Below are positions 1 through 11,186 of a stretch of 64,000 nt of DNA, in pieces; position 1 is the stretch's first letter; each line of letters starts with the position of its first letter. This DNA is from Eukaryota sp. TZLM1-RC. Its lineage: Eukaryota; Metamonada: BaSk clade. The translations under genes and the position numbers were made by a program. The notes beneath the pieces are model-generated. The model was not told the DNA's origin. It worked only from the letters and a program-made list of their open reading frames with translations, and searched no databases. The stretch is from contig JAUPSS010000002.1 in NCBI GenBank assembly GCA_040285825.1, positions 2,852,001-2,916,000 of the forward strand. The letters run 5' to 3'.

Positions 1-152
1 ATCTCATGGTAAGTTGATACGTCTTGCTTAGGAGCATTTGAGTTGGTGATTTTTGAGTCGAGACTGTTTCCCGCACACGCACTGAATAGCTGTTCCAATT
101 TCTGGCGAATCTGAATGGCCTTGGTCACAAGTTCAGGGAGTTTGGAGGGCAT
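1..152 (-). CDS. N-terminal fragment of an unidentified protein
   Basis: An ATG on the minus strand at 152-150 opens a reading frame of 50 codons that runs off the left edge without a stop. The visible peptide begins MPSKLPELVTKAIQIRQKLE and is helical and charged at first, then rich in Ser, Asn and Thr. No domain can be recognised from so little sequence. It is called a gene because the frame is open to the edge, begins with ATG, and is followed upstream by an AT-rich spacer. It may be only the start of a coiled-coil protein. Confidence 0.4.
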   Translation of the reverse strand, partial: MPSKLPELVTKAIQIRQKLEQLFSACAGNSLDSKITNSNAPKQDVSTYHE

Positions 153-558
153 TACGATTTACTATGTGGAGCCAGTGTCTGGAAAATTTGAACATCAAAT
201 TAACTTTTTTCCTGCCACTTCAATTTGAAACAATTTTGTTGTAAATTTGACTTGATACCGAAAATTCAACAACTCTCAGTCACTTCCTTGTCCCTATCAT
301 ATTTGCAGAGATTGGACCTTGTTAAACCTAATTTTAGGCGAAATTAGACCGAGTTTGTTAATTCCAGTTTCTTAATCCCGATTTGTGTACTGTTTTGCAG
401 TCTACTTTTGCGTAATTACTGTCTTTTTTCTTGACGCAATTACCCTGTAAAAATGGCTTCACCTTGACAGATTGTGATTGGGATAGAAATTCGAAATTGA
501 GGATAGGTTTGTGTCCTTTTTGATTTGGTTATAATAATAAAAGTATTTGTAAATTTTC
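153..558. other. AT-rich spacer, no gene seen
   Basis: No supported coding sequence. It holds the upstream region of the minus-strand fragment at 1-152 and ends at the left target duplication of a LINE insertion. Confidence 0.5.
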
Positions 559-572
559 TACTAGAGCTATTT
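559..572. repeat. 14-bp target-site duplication, left copy (LINE A1)
   Basis: TACTAGAGCTATTT here is repeated exactly at 1267-1280 and flanks the 5'-truncated LINE copy between them. This is direct evidence of target-primed insertion. Confidence 0.85.
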
Positions 573-1266
573 GTTCGAATTCACCTCAGCTCACATTGCG
601 ACATGCCATGAATTGTTCGAAATTGATAACTTATCGTTCTTCATTACATGATGCTGTTAGAGACACTGTTTTCAATATGGCACAAACTGCAAGGATATCG
701 TGTATCAAAGAGCCCCTGCTGAAAGAAACACTTTCTCTGAATAATTTTAGTTCTGATGATAGAGGTGATGTATACTGTGATTGGATTGATAATTCTGAAG
801 CTATTGTTGACTTTGTCTCATGTAATGTTGCAAACGATACTTTGGTTCACAGAAGAAAACTTAATCCTGTGGCTGCTCTGGATTTTAAAGCAAAAGAAAA
901 ACATAGAAAGTATGATAAACATATTGAAGTAGCTAATGCTGGTAGAAATACACAGCTAGTTTTTATTGCTTTCCCATTTTCCACAAACGGAAGATTATCA
1001 GTTGAAGCAGAAACTTTTTTGAATGACTTGCAAAAAATGGTTCAAGAAAAAACAATGAAAAGATTTGGTATTTTTTTATGGCGTTCACGGATTCAATTTT
1101 CCATTATTAATAGATTACCTCGGTTTTTCAATCGAATAAGAGAAGCTTTAGCTAGACAGCAGGCAGATCAAGATTGTGTAGAGGAAATCTTGGTTCAATG
1201 ATATTCGTCCCATTAGTTATGAATTAATTTAATTAAGTGTACATGTTCAATAAATAAATTTTTCTG
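573..1266 (+). mobile_element. 5'-truncated LINE, family A copy A1 (restriction-like endonuclease domain)
   Basis: This is the last part of a non-LTR retrotransposon ORF plus its 3' UTR. The open frame to 1201 encodes the C-terminal endonuclease region, with the remains of a CCHC knuckle, then an R-G-D motif and a second Asp 14 residues later. That spacing matches the R/K-x-D-x12-14-D/E core of the restriction-like endonuclease of R2-type LINEs. Four more copies of the same family lie in the window (16.9, 20.7, 35.2 and 40.9 kb) and share the 3' tail CCCATTAGTTATG...CAATAAAT. Perfect 14-bp target duplications flank the copy. The reverse transcriptase is missing, so it cannot move by itself. 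No disabling mutation is visible in the part that remains. Confidence 0.85.
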
Positions 1267-1280
1267 TACTAGAGCTATTT
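1267..1280. repeat. 14-bp target-site duplication, right copy (LINE A1)
   Basis: Exact repeat of 559-572, directly after the element 3' tail. Confidence 0.85.
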
Positions 1281-3437
<2,157 letters not shown>

Positions 3438-3759
3438 AGGAGTGTTAATTTTCTTTTTTAGAGACCAGAGGTCTGTGACTGACTCTGTAGATATACTCTA
3501 TGTAAAACATGGAAGCAACTTTGTATAACTCTTGCTAAGGTTTACTGACCTAAAGAGCAATTTGTTCGTTGTGGCCCATTGGAAAAATAGTGTTTGTCAT
3601 GAACATTATTAAAGAGCTTCCATAATTATAAAATTTCTTACAATATATTTATCAAAATAAAGTATTTATTTTGAAATCCCAACTATACTTCAATTTGCAG
3701 ATTTATGTAGTGGGTTTTATAGTATCAATTATTACAACATATAGAAGAATACCAATTTA
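3438..3759. other. Spacer between convergent genes
   Basis: An AT-rich 3' intergenic region between RUVBL1 (+) and the membrane protein gene (-). Only 3' UTR-like sequence with A-rich runs is seen. Confidence 0.5.
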
Positions 3760-4518
3760 TTAAATTTCTGAAATAATTCGTTCAGATTTTCTTAAACCCT
3801 TACCAATACTTTCACCAACTTTCTCCACACACATCAAACCTGCCACCAATGCCATAACAAGAGCAAATGAAAGTGTCACTACATCTTCACTGTTCCGAAT
3901 ACCAATACCAACCAAGGCCCAAGAAAGAACGATGTAAGGAGAACGATCAAAACGCTTGGATAGAAACTTTAAAACAGCAATGAACAACAAAGGCATAACA
4001 ACAATGAGGATTCGAGTTAGTATTAGTGATGTTAGATCAACACCAACAGAGGATAGCATCATCATTCCATTGAATACAGAGACCAGAAAAACCCATGATG
4101 CATGAGTTGTGAAGGCAACATAAGTAAGGACATCTGTGCCCGTTATGATTGGTTTTTCCTGAAGATAGACATAGACACGGAGCAGGACTGCAAGATACAG
4201 CAGACTAGCAATAAAAGAGGCGATTAATTCAAGAATCACCAATAATAACCACGATATATTTAAAAAAGAGATTAAATAAAACATTCGAGCCAAAAATCCA
4301 TCTATTGCACTTACATAAAATTGTAACACAATGTATACTAGGGCCAGAGCATAAACAACAGCCCAAAAAGCAAAGGTAATGGTTGCTGGTAGAAATGGAA
4401 TACCATATTGATCAAAGACATCAGTGGTGTTATTGATCCCAAAAATGTAAACCATCACATTGGTTGTGATAACAATGAGGAACGTCAGTACGAGTCCGAT
4501 TTGAAGTTTAAGAGACAT
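3760..4518 (-). CDS. Multipass membrane protein, possibly TspO/MBR-like
   Basis: A 252-residue very hydrophobic protein with about seven predicted membrane spans: residues ~5-27, 42-70, 80-105, 106-122, 140-162, 165-190 and 215-235. It ends in a charged tail. The second span carries F-L-P-A-T-I-T-F-A-F-W-A-V-V-Y, which resembles the T-P-A-G-W-x-F-S-I-W-G-x-I-Y signature of tryptophan-rich sensory (TspO/MBR-related) proteins of about 250 residues. The third is followed by an N-x-S-W segment in a similar place. TspO-family proteins bind porphyrins or steroids in organelle or bacterial membranes; that function is not shown here. The ATG at 4518 is the first in frame. It is transcribed towards RUVBL1. 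It is surely a membrane protein; the family assignment is tentative. Confidence 0.6.
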   Translation of the reverse strand: MSLKLQIGLVLTFLIVITTNVMVYIFGINNTTDVFDQYGIPFLPATITFAFWAVVYALALVYIVLQFYVSAIDGFLARMFYLISFLNISWLLLVILELIASFIASLLYLAVLLRVYVYLQEKPIITGTDVLTYVAFTTHASWVFLVSVFNGMMMLSSVGVDLTSLILTRILIVVMPLLFIAVLKFLSKRFDRSPYIVLSWALVGIGIRNSEDVVTLSFALVMALVAGLMCVEKVGESIGKGLRKSERIISEI

Positions 4519-5081
4519 CGTGAGGGATGTGATAAAGTTTGAACTTTATTGAAAAAAGGATTCATTCAAGGACATCTAGTAATCAGGATACTTAGTAACA
4601 ATAGAATGCGGTGTAGTGTTGAGGAGGTACATTGACCCCGTAAAGCTTCTGAACCCCGATGAACTAAGAAGAAGTCGAGTTGCAGATAACAAGAGAGTAA
4701 ACTGGGATAAATTTAAGGTCAATTGGCGTTCCCAATTTGGAAAATCAATGTTTAATTCAAAAAAAACAGTAGCGAATGAACATGAAAGCAAGAGGACGTG
4801 TTGCATTCCAAGAGGACATAGAATACGTCTTGCACCAGGCTACGCTATTTTCAAATTTGTTACAATATAACAAATTGTTTTAAATGTATTTTGTGAAGAA
4901 AGCACATGTCGGATTGGCATTGGTGTTAATTTTCTTCAGGATTGCACTATTTTTTTCGTTTATCATAGACCAGACCATATTATGAAGCATAACAAGACTG
5001 AGTAATTACTTTATGATGTAAAGTGCAGTGTTTTTAATTCTATTGTAAAACAAACAAAAATTTATTAAATACAAAATACAA
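4519..5081. other. Spacer with an orphan coding-like fragment
   Basis: On the plus strand, 4616-4870 encodes 84 residues with fairly protein-like composition (P-V-K-L-L-N-P-D-E-L-R-R-S-R-V-A). It lacks an ATG until residue 46 and matches nothing I know, so I read it as a possible gene remnant. The rest is AT-rich spacer. Confidence 0.3.
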
Positions 5082-8000
5082 TCAAGATCTTGCACTGGAT
5101 CCAATCCGGTCCAAGATCTTCTTTAATGAACGCTTATTTTTGAGATGTTCTTCTGGCAAATTCTTCTGTACTTCCCAGATCTTCTGCAATCTTCTGAGAT
5201 TGGATGTGTTGTTCTCATTCCAATAGCAAAGAGAGTCAGGATCTTCCATTAATCTCAAAATTAATAACAAAGAACGCTTAACAATTCGAGAATTGTTCTT
5301 ACGATGGACAATGGCATTTTCGCATAACACATTAAACAAATCTGTTCGTGCCATTCTCTTTAATAAAGAACGATGTCTAGAAATAGCAATGAAGCAGTAG
5401 AGACACTCTTCCTTAAACTTCTGGGCAACTTGGGACTGAATGGATTGCTGCATATCACAGAGCAAGATTTCAATAGGAGCTCTGGATGTGGGCGATGTCT
5501 TGACAACAAAACGTTTACAAAAACGTTCAGAACAAGAGTCAAACAACTCTGCCAGCACCTTGACAGCTTGAATTCTTTGCGATTCGCGGTCAGATTTCAG
5601 TTTTCTAAAAGCTTGTTCAGCTCGTTTTGCCTGCTCTAGTTTATCCTGAATCAAAGTACTATTACGTAGCACCCACAAGTAAACCTTAACACTGGATTGG
5701 ACAGTCTTGAGTGCGTGGTATCTAACCTTGACTTCTTTTCGAACTAAGCGTGATCGTAAAACACTTTGAATTTGGACAACAGAGGACACACGTTTCTCAT
5801 CTCTTTGGTCAACAGCATTTTTAACTGCAACTCTATGTCTCAACACCTGCCTAATGATGCTTTGAAGGTTTGTTATGATTGCCCTTTGTTCTTGCAATCT
5901 TTTCATACAATCATTACAACGAACCAGTCTTTGCATTAAAACAATAGACTCCCTTGCTTGGAAACACATTCTCCTTGCCAAATGACCACGAACTGAAGAG
6001 GTCATCACCATTGCAGCTGTGTGTTGCTGTTTATATTTTCGGACACATTGACAACGATGAACTAAAGATTGTACGTCGATAATTGTTGAAAGAGTCTTTT
6101 TGAATTGCTTTCTGGCCAAGAATCCACGTATAAGTGATTGAAGTTTAATAACTAAATCACGTTGAATATTCAATCTTTTCATGCATATTTGACGTCTAAT
6201 CAAACTTTGAAGTTCTAAAATATTGGTCTGTGTTTCGGCAAAGTTTCTTTTACCAGCAATAGCACGAATGGTAGATTGTAAAACCCTAATTCTGTTCAAT
6301 TGATTATTAAATCTATGTACGGAGCAAGATTTTCTAATAGTATTTTGAAGAGTAATAATCGAATTATTGCAACTAGAATACTGTCTTTTGGAAAGAGAGC
6401 CACGAATGGCTGATTGAAGTTTAACAATGCTTGCATTCTGCTGATTCAAAAGTTCCCTTGCCCTTTGAGCCCTAATCAAACATTGTAAGGTAATGATTGA
6501 CGTCTTGAGTTTGTCAAATCTGTTGCTAGTCAATCCACCACGGATTAAGGCTTGAATAGCAATCAGTGAGGAGCGACTTTGTTGATAATTCCTTAAACAA
6601 AGCACGTTTACAATAGAATTTTGAACAAAAATTATTGATTCTCTGGCATTGTTAAATAATTGATTAGCAAATTTACCACGAATTGCGGACTGCAGATTCA
6701 TGATTGCAGTCCGTTTTTGTTGATATTGTCTAAGGTAAATGTTTTTTTGAATAATTGTTTGACAATTAACAATGGAGAGCTTGGTTCTGAAGTAATTTCT
6801 TCTACTTAAATAGCCATGAATTACAGATTGTAAACTTCGCAAATTCTGCTTGTCTCTCTTGAATGTGCTTTGGCAAATAAACTTACGAATATTGTTTTGA
6901 ATTAGGATAGATGATAATTTCAACTGGAAAAACCTCTTCCTTTGCAACATCATTAGAATCACCATTTGAACACTAACCACAGATTCCCTTTCTTCCACCA
7001 TCCTCTCCATACATACCCTACGACGTACCAAGCTTTGTAAAGACAAGATTGAATTCATTCTGAGAGAAGCAAGGCGTCGGGCAAGGAAGGAACGTAAAAT
7101 GGTCTGGATCTTAATTGATGAACTTTGTTGTTTCCTATAATGTTGTTTAGCAAGGTGACTTGAAACCCAGGTTTGCAGACTGATTATTACGTTTCTCTCA
7201 TCAATTAATTTTCTTTTGCTCAATGCACGTCTTATGACACATTGAAGTTTAAAAGCTTGGCTTCTTTTGTTTTCATATTCTTTTCTACAACTAGTTCCAC
7301 GAATGAAGTTCTGAAGAGAAACAATGGTTGAAAGATTATCAGTTGCCTTCTTCCCAACTAAACAACCACGAATCAAAGATTGCAGCCAGATAATGGTTTT
7401 CTTAGTTTGATTTAATCTCTTCAAACATAAATGACGACGTACCAACTGTTGAAGCAAAATCAGTGACTTCTTTGCTGAAGCATACTGCTTCTTTGCCATA
7501 TAACCACGAGCTGCTGACTGAAGTTTAATCATCAAGCTTCGTTCAAGTCTAAACCTATTGGAAAAGATTTTACCAAGAATAGCAGCTTGTACATGTGGCA
7601 TTACAGTAACCAGTTTTGAGTGGTGTTTCCTAGCCAGATAACCACGAACTATTGATTGGAGCTTTACAATGGCCTTTTTCTGTTGGTTAAAATTTCTCAT
7701 CGAACAACGACGATGAATCAATGTTAAGAAGCAAAGAACATTAGACTGAACTTTCTGGTGATGTTTTCGGGCCAAAAAACCACGAATAACCGACTGCAGA
7801 ATGATAGATGCTGATAAAGCTTTGTTGTAAGCATTGGCTTTCATTTCAGTTTTGACTATATTTTGAAGCAAAATGATGGATTTTCGCTGTTCTGCTAGCT
7901 TCTTCTGGGCAAGAACACCTCTAAAACACTTCTGAAGAACACCAACACTGGCATTCAGCTCATTAAAATCCTTTTTACAAAGAAACTTCCGAACAAGACT

Positions 8001-8831
8001 TTCTATTTTGACAGCATTACTCCTTATTTTGAAAAATTTTGTTCGAGCAAAGTGTCCATGGATCATTGATTGCAGGACAATTAACGTAGCCAAGTCATTG
8101 TCGTATCTTTTCCTTACCTTATTTGCTCGTATAATCTCTTGAAGTACACGAATAGTAAAAATGTCTTTCCTCACACCACTGCTTTTGATTATCAAAGGAA
8201 GGTATCGCAGGCAGTGTGCACTCCGTCTGTAACGTCTTCTTGCAAGAAAACCGCGAATAGATGACTGAATCAAAATGGCCGATGAAGCAAATCTTTTGTA
8301 GCTGGCAATGTCTATTCGAGGCTTAATGTTGGAGTAGTCCTGCTTTGGAGGGAAGACGATCTTCTTGGTGGGACGTCTTCTGACAACAGAGCGTGACGTG
8401 TCAATGAGCGATTTATGAACCTTTCTGACTCCACTTCCAGTGAGTCGGACAGCCAGGCCTGGAAGGAAGCAGTCCACACGCATAGCAACACTGACATCAG
8501 CTTCTCTCTTAGGAGCAAAGGTTATGGGGAAATCGACACGTTGGTTGGGTCCCACAGTGACGGAGTCAGGGCACTCGAAACCTTTGCTGGATGGAAAGAA
8601 TACTAATCTCCTTGCGAGGCAATCAGGATTGATGATTGTAAGATTCAATGTTTTGCTCTGTCCGATCGCTACTTTGTGAAAGTTGAGGAAAGCTAAGACT
8701 GCATGAGGTCTGAGTTCAAGAACTCGATTGTCAGTTAAATCGGGATCTAACACCTTTCGATGTTTGGCTGCATGAATGAACAGTCCAGTGCTACTGCTGT
8801 GTACAGGCACTGTCTGGTTGAAACCAGGCAT
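5082..8831 (-). CDS. ASPM-like protein: ASH domain plus long IQ-motif array
   Basis: A 1249-residue basic protein. An immunoglobulin-like ASH (ASPM-SPD-2-Hydin) domain occupies roughly residues 40-140, recognisable by alternating L-x-L-x-I-x-N-P and F-P-I-T-F-A-P. It is followed by more than thirty IQ-like units of 22-26 residues, pattern [IL]-Q-x-x-[IV]-R-[GR]-x-[LA]-x-[RK]-[RK], running to about residue 1090, then a helical C-terminal domain. IQ motifs bind calmodulin or myosin light chains, and ASPM acts at spindle poles. Unlike metazoan ASPM I see no calponin-homology domains. The frame is open 46 codons further upstream, but the ATG at 8831 is preferred because the extra segment is antisense to a LINE 3' end. 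A 0.7-kb block (6371-7071) is duplicated in inverted orientation at 55.8-56.5 kb. A related gene lies at 11.2 kb. Confidence 0.85.
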   Translation of the reverse strand: MPGFNQTVPVHSSSTGLFIHAAKHRKVLDPDLTDNRVLELRPHAVLAFLNFHKVAIGQSKTLNLTIINPDCLARRLVFFPSSKGFECPDSVTVGPNQRVDFPITFAPKREADVSVAMRVDCFLPGLAVRLTGSGVRKVHKSLIDTSRSVVRRRPTKKIVFPPKQDYSNIKPRIDIASYKRFASSAILIQSSIRGFLARRRYRRSAHCLRYLPLIIKSSGVRKDIFTIRVLQEIIRANKVRKRYDNDLATLIVLQSMIHGHFARTKFFKIRSNAVKIESLVRKFLCKKDFNELNASVGVLQKCFRGVLAQKKLAEQRKSIILLQNIVKTEMKANAYNKALSASIILQSVIRGFLARKHHQKVQSNVLCFLTLIHRRCSMRNFNQQKKAIVKLQSIVRGYLARKHHSKLVTVMPHVQAAILGKIFSNRFRLERSLMIKLQSAARGYMAKKQYASAKKSLILLQQLVRRHLCLKRLNQTKKTIIWLQSLIRGCLVGKKATDNLSTIVSLQNFIRGTSCRKEYENKRSQAFKLQCVIRRALSKRKLIDERNVIISLQTWVSSHLAKQHYRKQQSSSIKIQTILRSFLARRLASLRMNSILSLQSLVRRRVCMERMVEERESVVSVQMVILMMLQRKRFFQLKLSSILIQNNIRKFICQSTFKRDKQNLRSLQSVIHGYLSRRNYFRTKLSIVNCQTIIQKNIYLRQYQQKRTAIMNLQSAIRGKFANQLFNNARESIIFVQNSIVNVLCLRNYQQSRSSLIAIQALIRGGLTSNRFDKLKTSIITLQCLIRAQRARELLNQQNASIVKLQSAIRGSLSKRQYSSCNNSIITLQNTIRKSCSVHRFNNQLNRIRVLQSTIRAIAGKRNFAETQTNILELQSLIRRQICMKRLNIQRDLVIKLQSLIRGFLARKQFKKTLSTIIDVQSLVHRCQCVRKYKQQHTAAMVMTSSVRGHLARRMCFQARESIVLMQRLVRCNDCMKRLQEQRAIITNLQSIIRQVLRHRVAVKNAVDQRDEKRVSSVVQIQSVLRSRLVRKEVKVRYHALKTVQSSVKVYLWVLRNSTLIQDKLEQAKRAEQAFRKLKSDRESQRIQAVKVLAELFDSCSERFCKRFVVKTSPTSRAPIEILLCDMQQSIQSQVAQKFKEECLYCFIAISRHRSLLKRMARTDLFNVLCENAIVHRKNNSRIVKRSLLLILRLMEDPDSLCYWNENNTSNLRRLQKIWEVQKNLPEEHLKNKRSLKKILDRIGSSARS
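6371..7071 (-). repeat. Source copy of a ~700-bp inverted segmental duplication
   Basis: This stretch of the IQ array aligns without indels, base for base, with 55770-56470 on the opposite strand. Checkpoints: 7071 pairs with 55770 and 6410 pairs with 56431, keeping the same offset. Only about ten amino-acid differences are seen in some 225 residues, far closer than any two IQ units within the gene, so this is a recent duplication. Confidence 0.9.
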
Positions 8832-8924
8832 GTGTTGTAGGTGAATGGAGTTCAAATATTGATGAAAGGATGCAAAATACAATTTGTATCCATTTGTATT
8901 TTCTCTGATTTTAAGCGGATGTTG

Positions 8925-9060
8925 AAGATGGTTTCTGATGTTTTGCTTTCTCTTGGATTTCACTATCAAAGAGTTGCATCTAGTTGTTATGTTTTGGGAG
9001 AGACGTATTATTCAGATGTTGATTTATAAATTTTCTAGTAAATAAATATAATTAAAAAAA
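8925..9060 (+). mobile_element. 3' end of an R2-like LINE (tail fragment)
   Basis: The plus-strand frame ending at 9029 encodes V-L-L-S-L-G-F-H-Y-Q-R-V...S-D-V-D-L-stop. This resembles the ends of LINE fragments at 48958 (minus; ...D-Y-E-K-V...L-D-V-D-L-stop) and 63023 (plus; A-L-L-A-I-G-V-E-Y-E-R...). It is followed by an AATAAATA-type A-rich tail, as expected for an insertion 3' end. The 5' limit is not clear. It abuts the start of the IQ gene on the other strand. Confidence 0.5.
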
Positions 9061-9198
9061 AGAATTGAATCAACCCAAAGAAATGTATGAAATACCAATG
9101 TCGGAAAGTATCCATTGTGTTGAAGTCATGACAGTGCTGTTTAATGTAAGTAATCACTTTCTAAAAAAACTCTATTTATAACACAAAAAAAGATTAAA

Positions 9199-10251
9199 TC
9201 AAGATCTATCCCGAACCTCCGCAAAAAAGGGATGTTGCATAGCTTCCTTGGCTGTGAGCCTACTTTGATGGTCATATTTCAGAAGATTATCAAGCAAATC
9301 CAGACCGTCAGGTGTCACTAAATGTTCATTCTCGCTCAACACAAAGCGATTCCAAGGTCTTCGTGCATAATTCCCGACAGCCTTCTCCAACTCACCAAGA
9401 ACAACATTGTACTTGCGGCAATAAGCACGGAGATCTTCAGAACCCAAAACCCTAACAATTTTAACAAGTTGGTCAACATTATCCCTACCTTGGAAAAAGG
9501 GCTCCTTCTTAAACATCATTCCAGCGAGCATGCAGCCAAGACTCCAAAGGTCCAGAGAGTAGTCGTAAGCTTGCATGTTGACGAGAAGTTCTGGGGCCTT
9601 GAAATAACGGGAAGCAACTCGGATATTGTAGTTCGTTCCTGCATGATAGAATTCAGCCAAACCAAAGTCAATGAGGCGAAGCTTTCGGCGATTATGGTCA
9701 ATCATTACATTATGTGGCTTGACATCACGATGCATGATACCGTTGGCATGACAGTAGTCGAGTGCCTTGAGCAGTTCAAAAAGATAGTACTTGATATCAT
9801 AAAGAGTGAATGTAGGGTAGATTGTTCTGAAATCACTGGCATCAACATGTTCAAAGATGAGGGATGGAACGCGACTTTGAGGATCACGAACATTATCTAG
9901 CAGACGAACAATGTTTACTCCTCCACGAAGATTTTGAAGGATCTTAATCTCTCTTCTGATCTTCTTTCTACGTACCTTGGATTATAACAACGAAAAGAAA
10001 CATACAGGTTTAAGGACCTTAATGACAATCTTTTCGTTTGTACGGGTATCAAATCCTTGAAAGACATCAGAGTATTTGCCGCGACCGATTTTAGAGAAGA
10101 TTTCGTAGGGATCGGTTGGAGACCATTGTATACTCATTTGTTCATAGTCCCAGTAGGATTGAGGACGCTCCGAACAAACTTCAGGATAAACTCTTGCGAT
10201 AGAAATTCCTTCAGGACGCTGATGAGGTGGTATGGGTATAGGGATACTCAT
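9199..10251 (-). CDS. CSNK2A: Casein kinase 2 alpha subunit, two exons
   Basis: The spliced 340-residue protein is a close match to CK2 alpha, the constitutive acidophilic Ser/Thr kinase of nucleus and cytoplasm. Exon 1 (10251-10006) carries the N-terminal A-R-V-Y-x-E-V...S-Y-W-D-Y-E, the glycine loop G-R-G-K-Y-S-D-V-F and the catalytic-lysine strand I-V-I-K-V-L-K-P. Exon 2 (9975-9199) starts [10 protein letters not shown], the basic helix typical of CK2, followed by the catalytic loop H-R-D-V-K-P-H-N and activation segment [11 protein letters not shown]2 alpha normally has D-W-G; here it is D-F-G as in most kinases. The continuous frame stops at a TAA inside the intron, and splicing at GT/AG restores the family sequence exactly. 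Length is typical of the family core (~340-390). Confidence 0.96.
9976..10005 (-). other. 30-nt spliceosomal intron in CK2 alpha
   Basis: The minus-strand sequence begins GTATGT, contains TTATAAT near its 3' end and finishes CCAAG before GTACGT. It contains an in-frame TAA. Removing it joins ...V-L-K-P to V-R-R-K-K-I, which aligns with the K-P-V-K-K-K-K-I-K-R-E-I of CK2 alpha with no gap. The intron is phase 0. At 30 nt it is near the lower limit known for spliceosomal introns. Confidence 0.85.
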
Positions 10252-10762
10252 GGGAGTAGTAGGGCAGGATCGAAGTTGAAGTGTTCAATTCAAAAATGTG
10301 AATTTGTATCGGCAGCAAAAAGATGGAGTATCAACTTCCGCCTTTGAAGAACCAGCTGACTGCAGCATATACTGGTAGAAAGACAAGAAGTTTAAAACAT
10401 CACTGTACTACACTAGATTTTAGCTTGTGTAAATACTTCCAGTAATTTGTATTCACTCTGTTACTTTTAGAGGAAAAGCAAACAGCATCGAAATGTCCAA
10501 CTTGTAAAAAATGTACTTACGTACTTGAAGGTACAGAATCCAAGGCCATGGAAAATTGATGAATTAGAGTGTTGGAGTTCATTAAGATGTCTTTTATTAG
10601 TTCTTCTAAGATAAATATTTCAACCAAAACTCACATTTCGAAGACCCAGCTTAAGGCAAACCGACTGGGTAAAAATTTAGCTGCACAAACCCAACGTTTT
10701 TAGACAATTTTTATCCTCATGAACATATTGTACTTCAACCAGACCGCTTCTAGATACAACTT
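10252..10762. other. Spacer upstream of CK2 and tRNA
   Basis: About 500 bp without a supported gene. It contains the CK2 alpha promoter side and the 5' flank of the tRNA. Confidence 0.5.
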
Positions 10763-10833
10763 GAGTTCGTGGTTTAGTGGTAGAATACGACGTTGCCATC
10801 GTTGTGACCCGGGTTCGATTCCCGGCGGACGCA
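10763..10833 (+). tRNA. tRNA-Gly (GCC)
   Basis: A 71-nt cloverleaf can be folded by eye. The acceptor pairs GAGTTCG with CGGACGC (one A-G mismatch at the second pair, one T-G wobble), with discriminator A. The D-arm is GGTTTAGTGGTAGAAT. The anticodon stem is CGACG/CGTTG with loop TTGCCAT, anticodon GCC. The T-arm is CCGGG-TTCGATT-CCCGG. The A and B boxes are canonical (TGGTTTAGTGG; GGTTCGATTCC). There is no intron and no encoded CCA. Confidence 0.95.
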
Positions 10834-10835
10834 AA

Positions 10836-10840
10836 TTTTT
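10836..10840 (+). terminator. Pol III T-run terminator
   Basis: Five consecutive T residues begin three bases after the tRNA 3' end, as usual for RNA polymerase III. Confidence 0.75.
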
Positions 10841-11186
10841 GATCTGTGGATTCCATTTGTCAAAGAAAACTGATACTCTGAATAGTCTTCACTACTGAAA
10901 TCACCGTCATGATGTATGAACATTTGTAATCATAAATAAACGTCATTCAAACCAAGCCAGATGCTCATTATTGCAACTACTGAATTTCCTTCCTTTAAAA
11001 ACCTTGTGCCATAAAGAAGAGTTTGTTGGCAAAACCTTCAAATCAAATCAATCAGAATCAAACTGAAAGAAATCTAATTGTATCTGCTGAATACATAATA
11101 GTATAGGTTCATTATAAGACTGAACAGCATTATTAAAAACAAAATGTTTTCCTGTGATTTCAAATCAATGTTTATATCATACAGAT
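10841..11186. other. Spacer, nothing seen
   Basis: AT-rich sequence between the tRNA and the 3' end of the minus-strand IQ gene; no feature recognised. Confidence 0.5.

Noticed and set aside
8832-8969. 46-codon N-terminal extension of the IQ gene
   Set aside because: It is antisense to a LINE 3' end and not like any ASH-protein N-terminus; the ATG at 8831 fits better.
9322-9900. 192-codon plus-strand ORF opposite CK2 alpha
   Set aside because: Shadow of the conserved kinase on the other strand; no ATG context or domain of its own.
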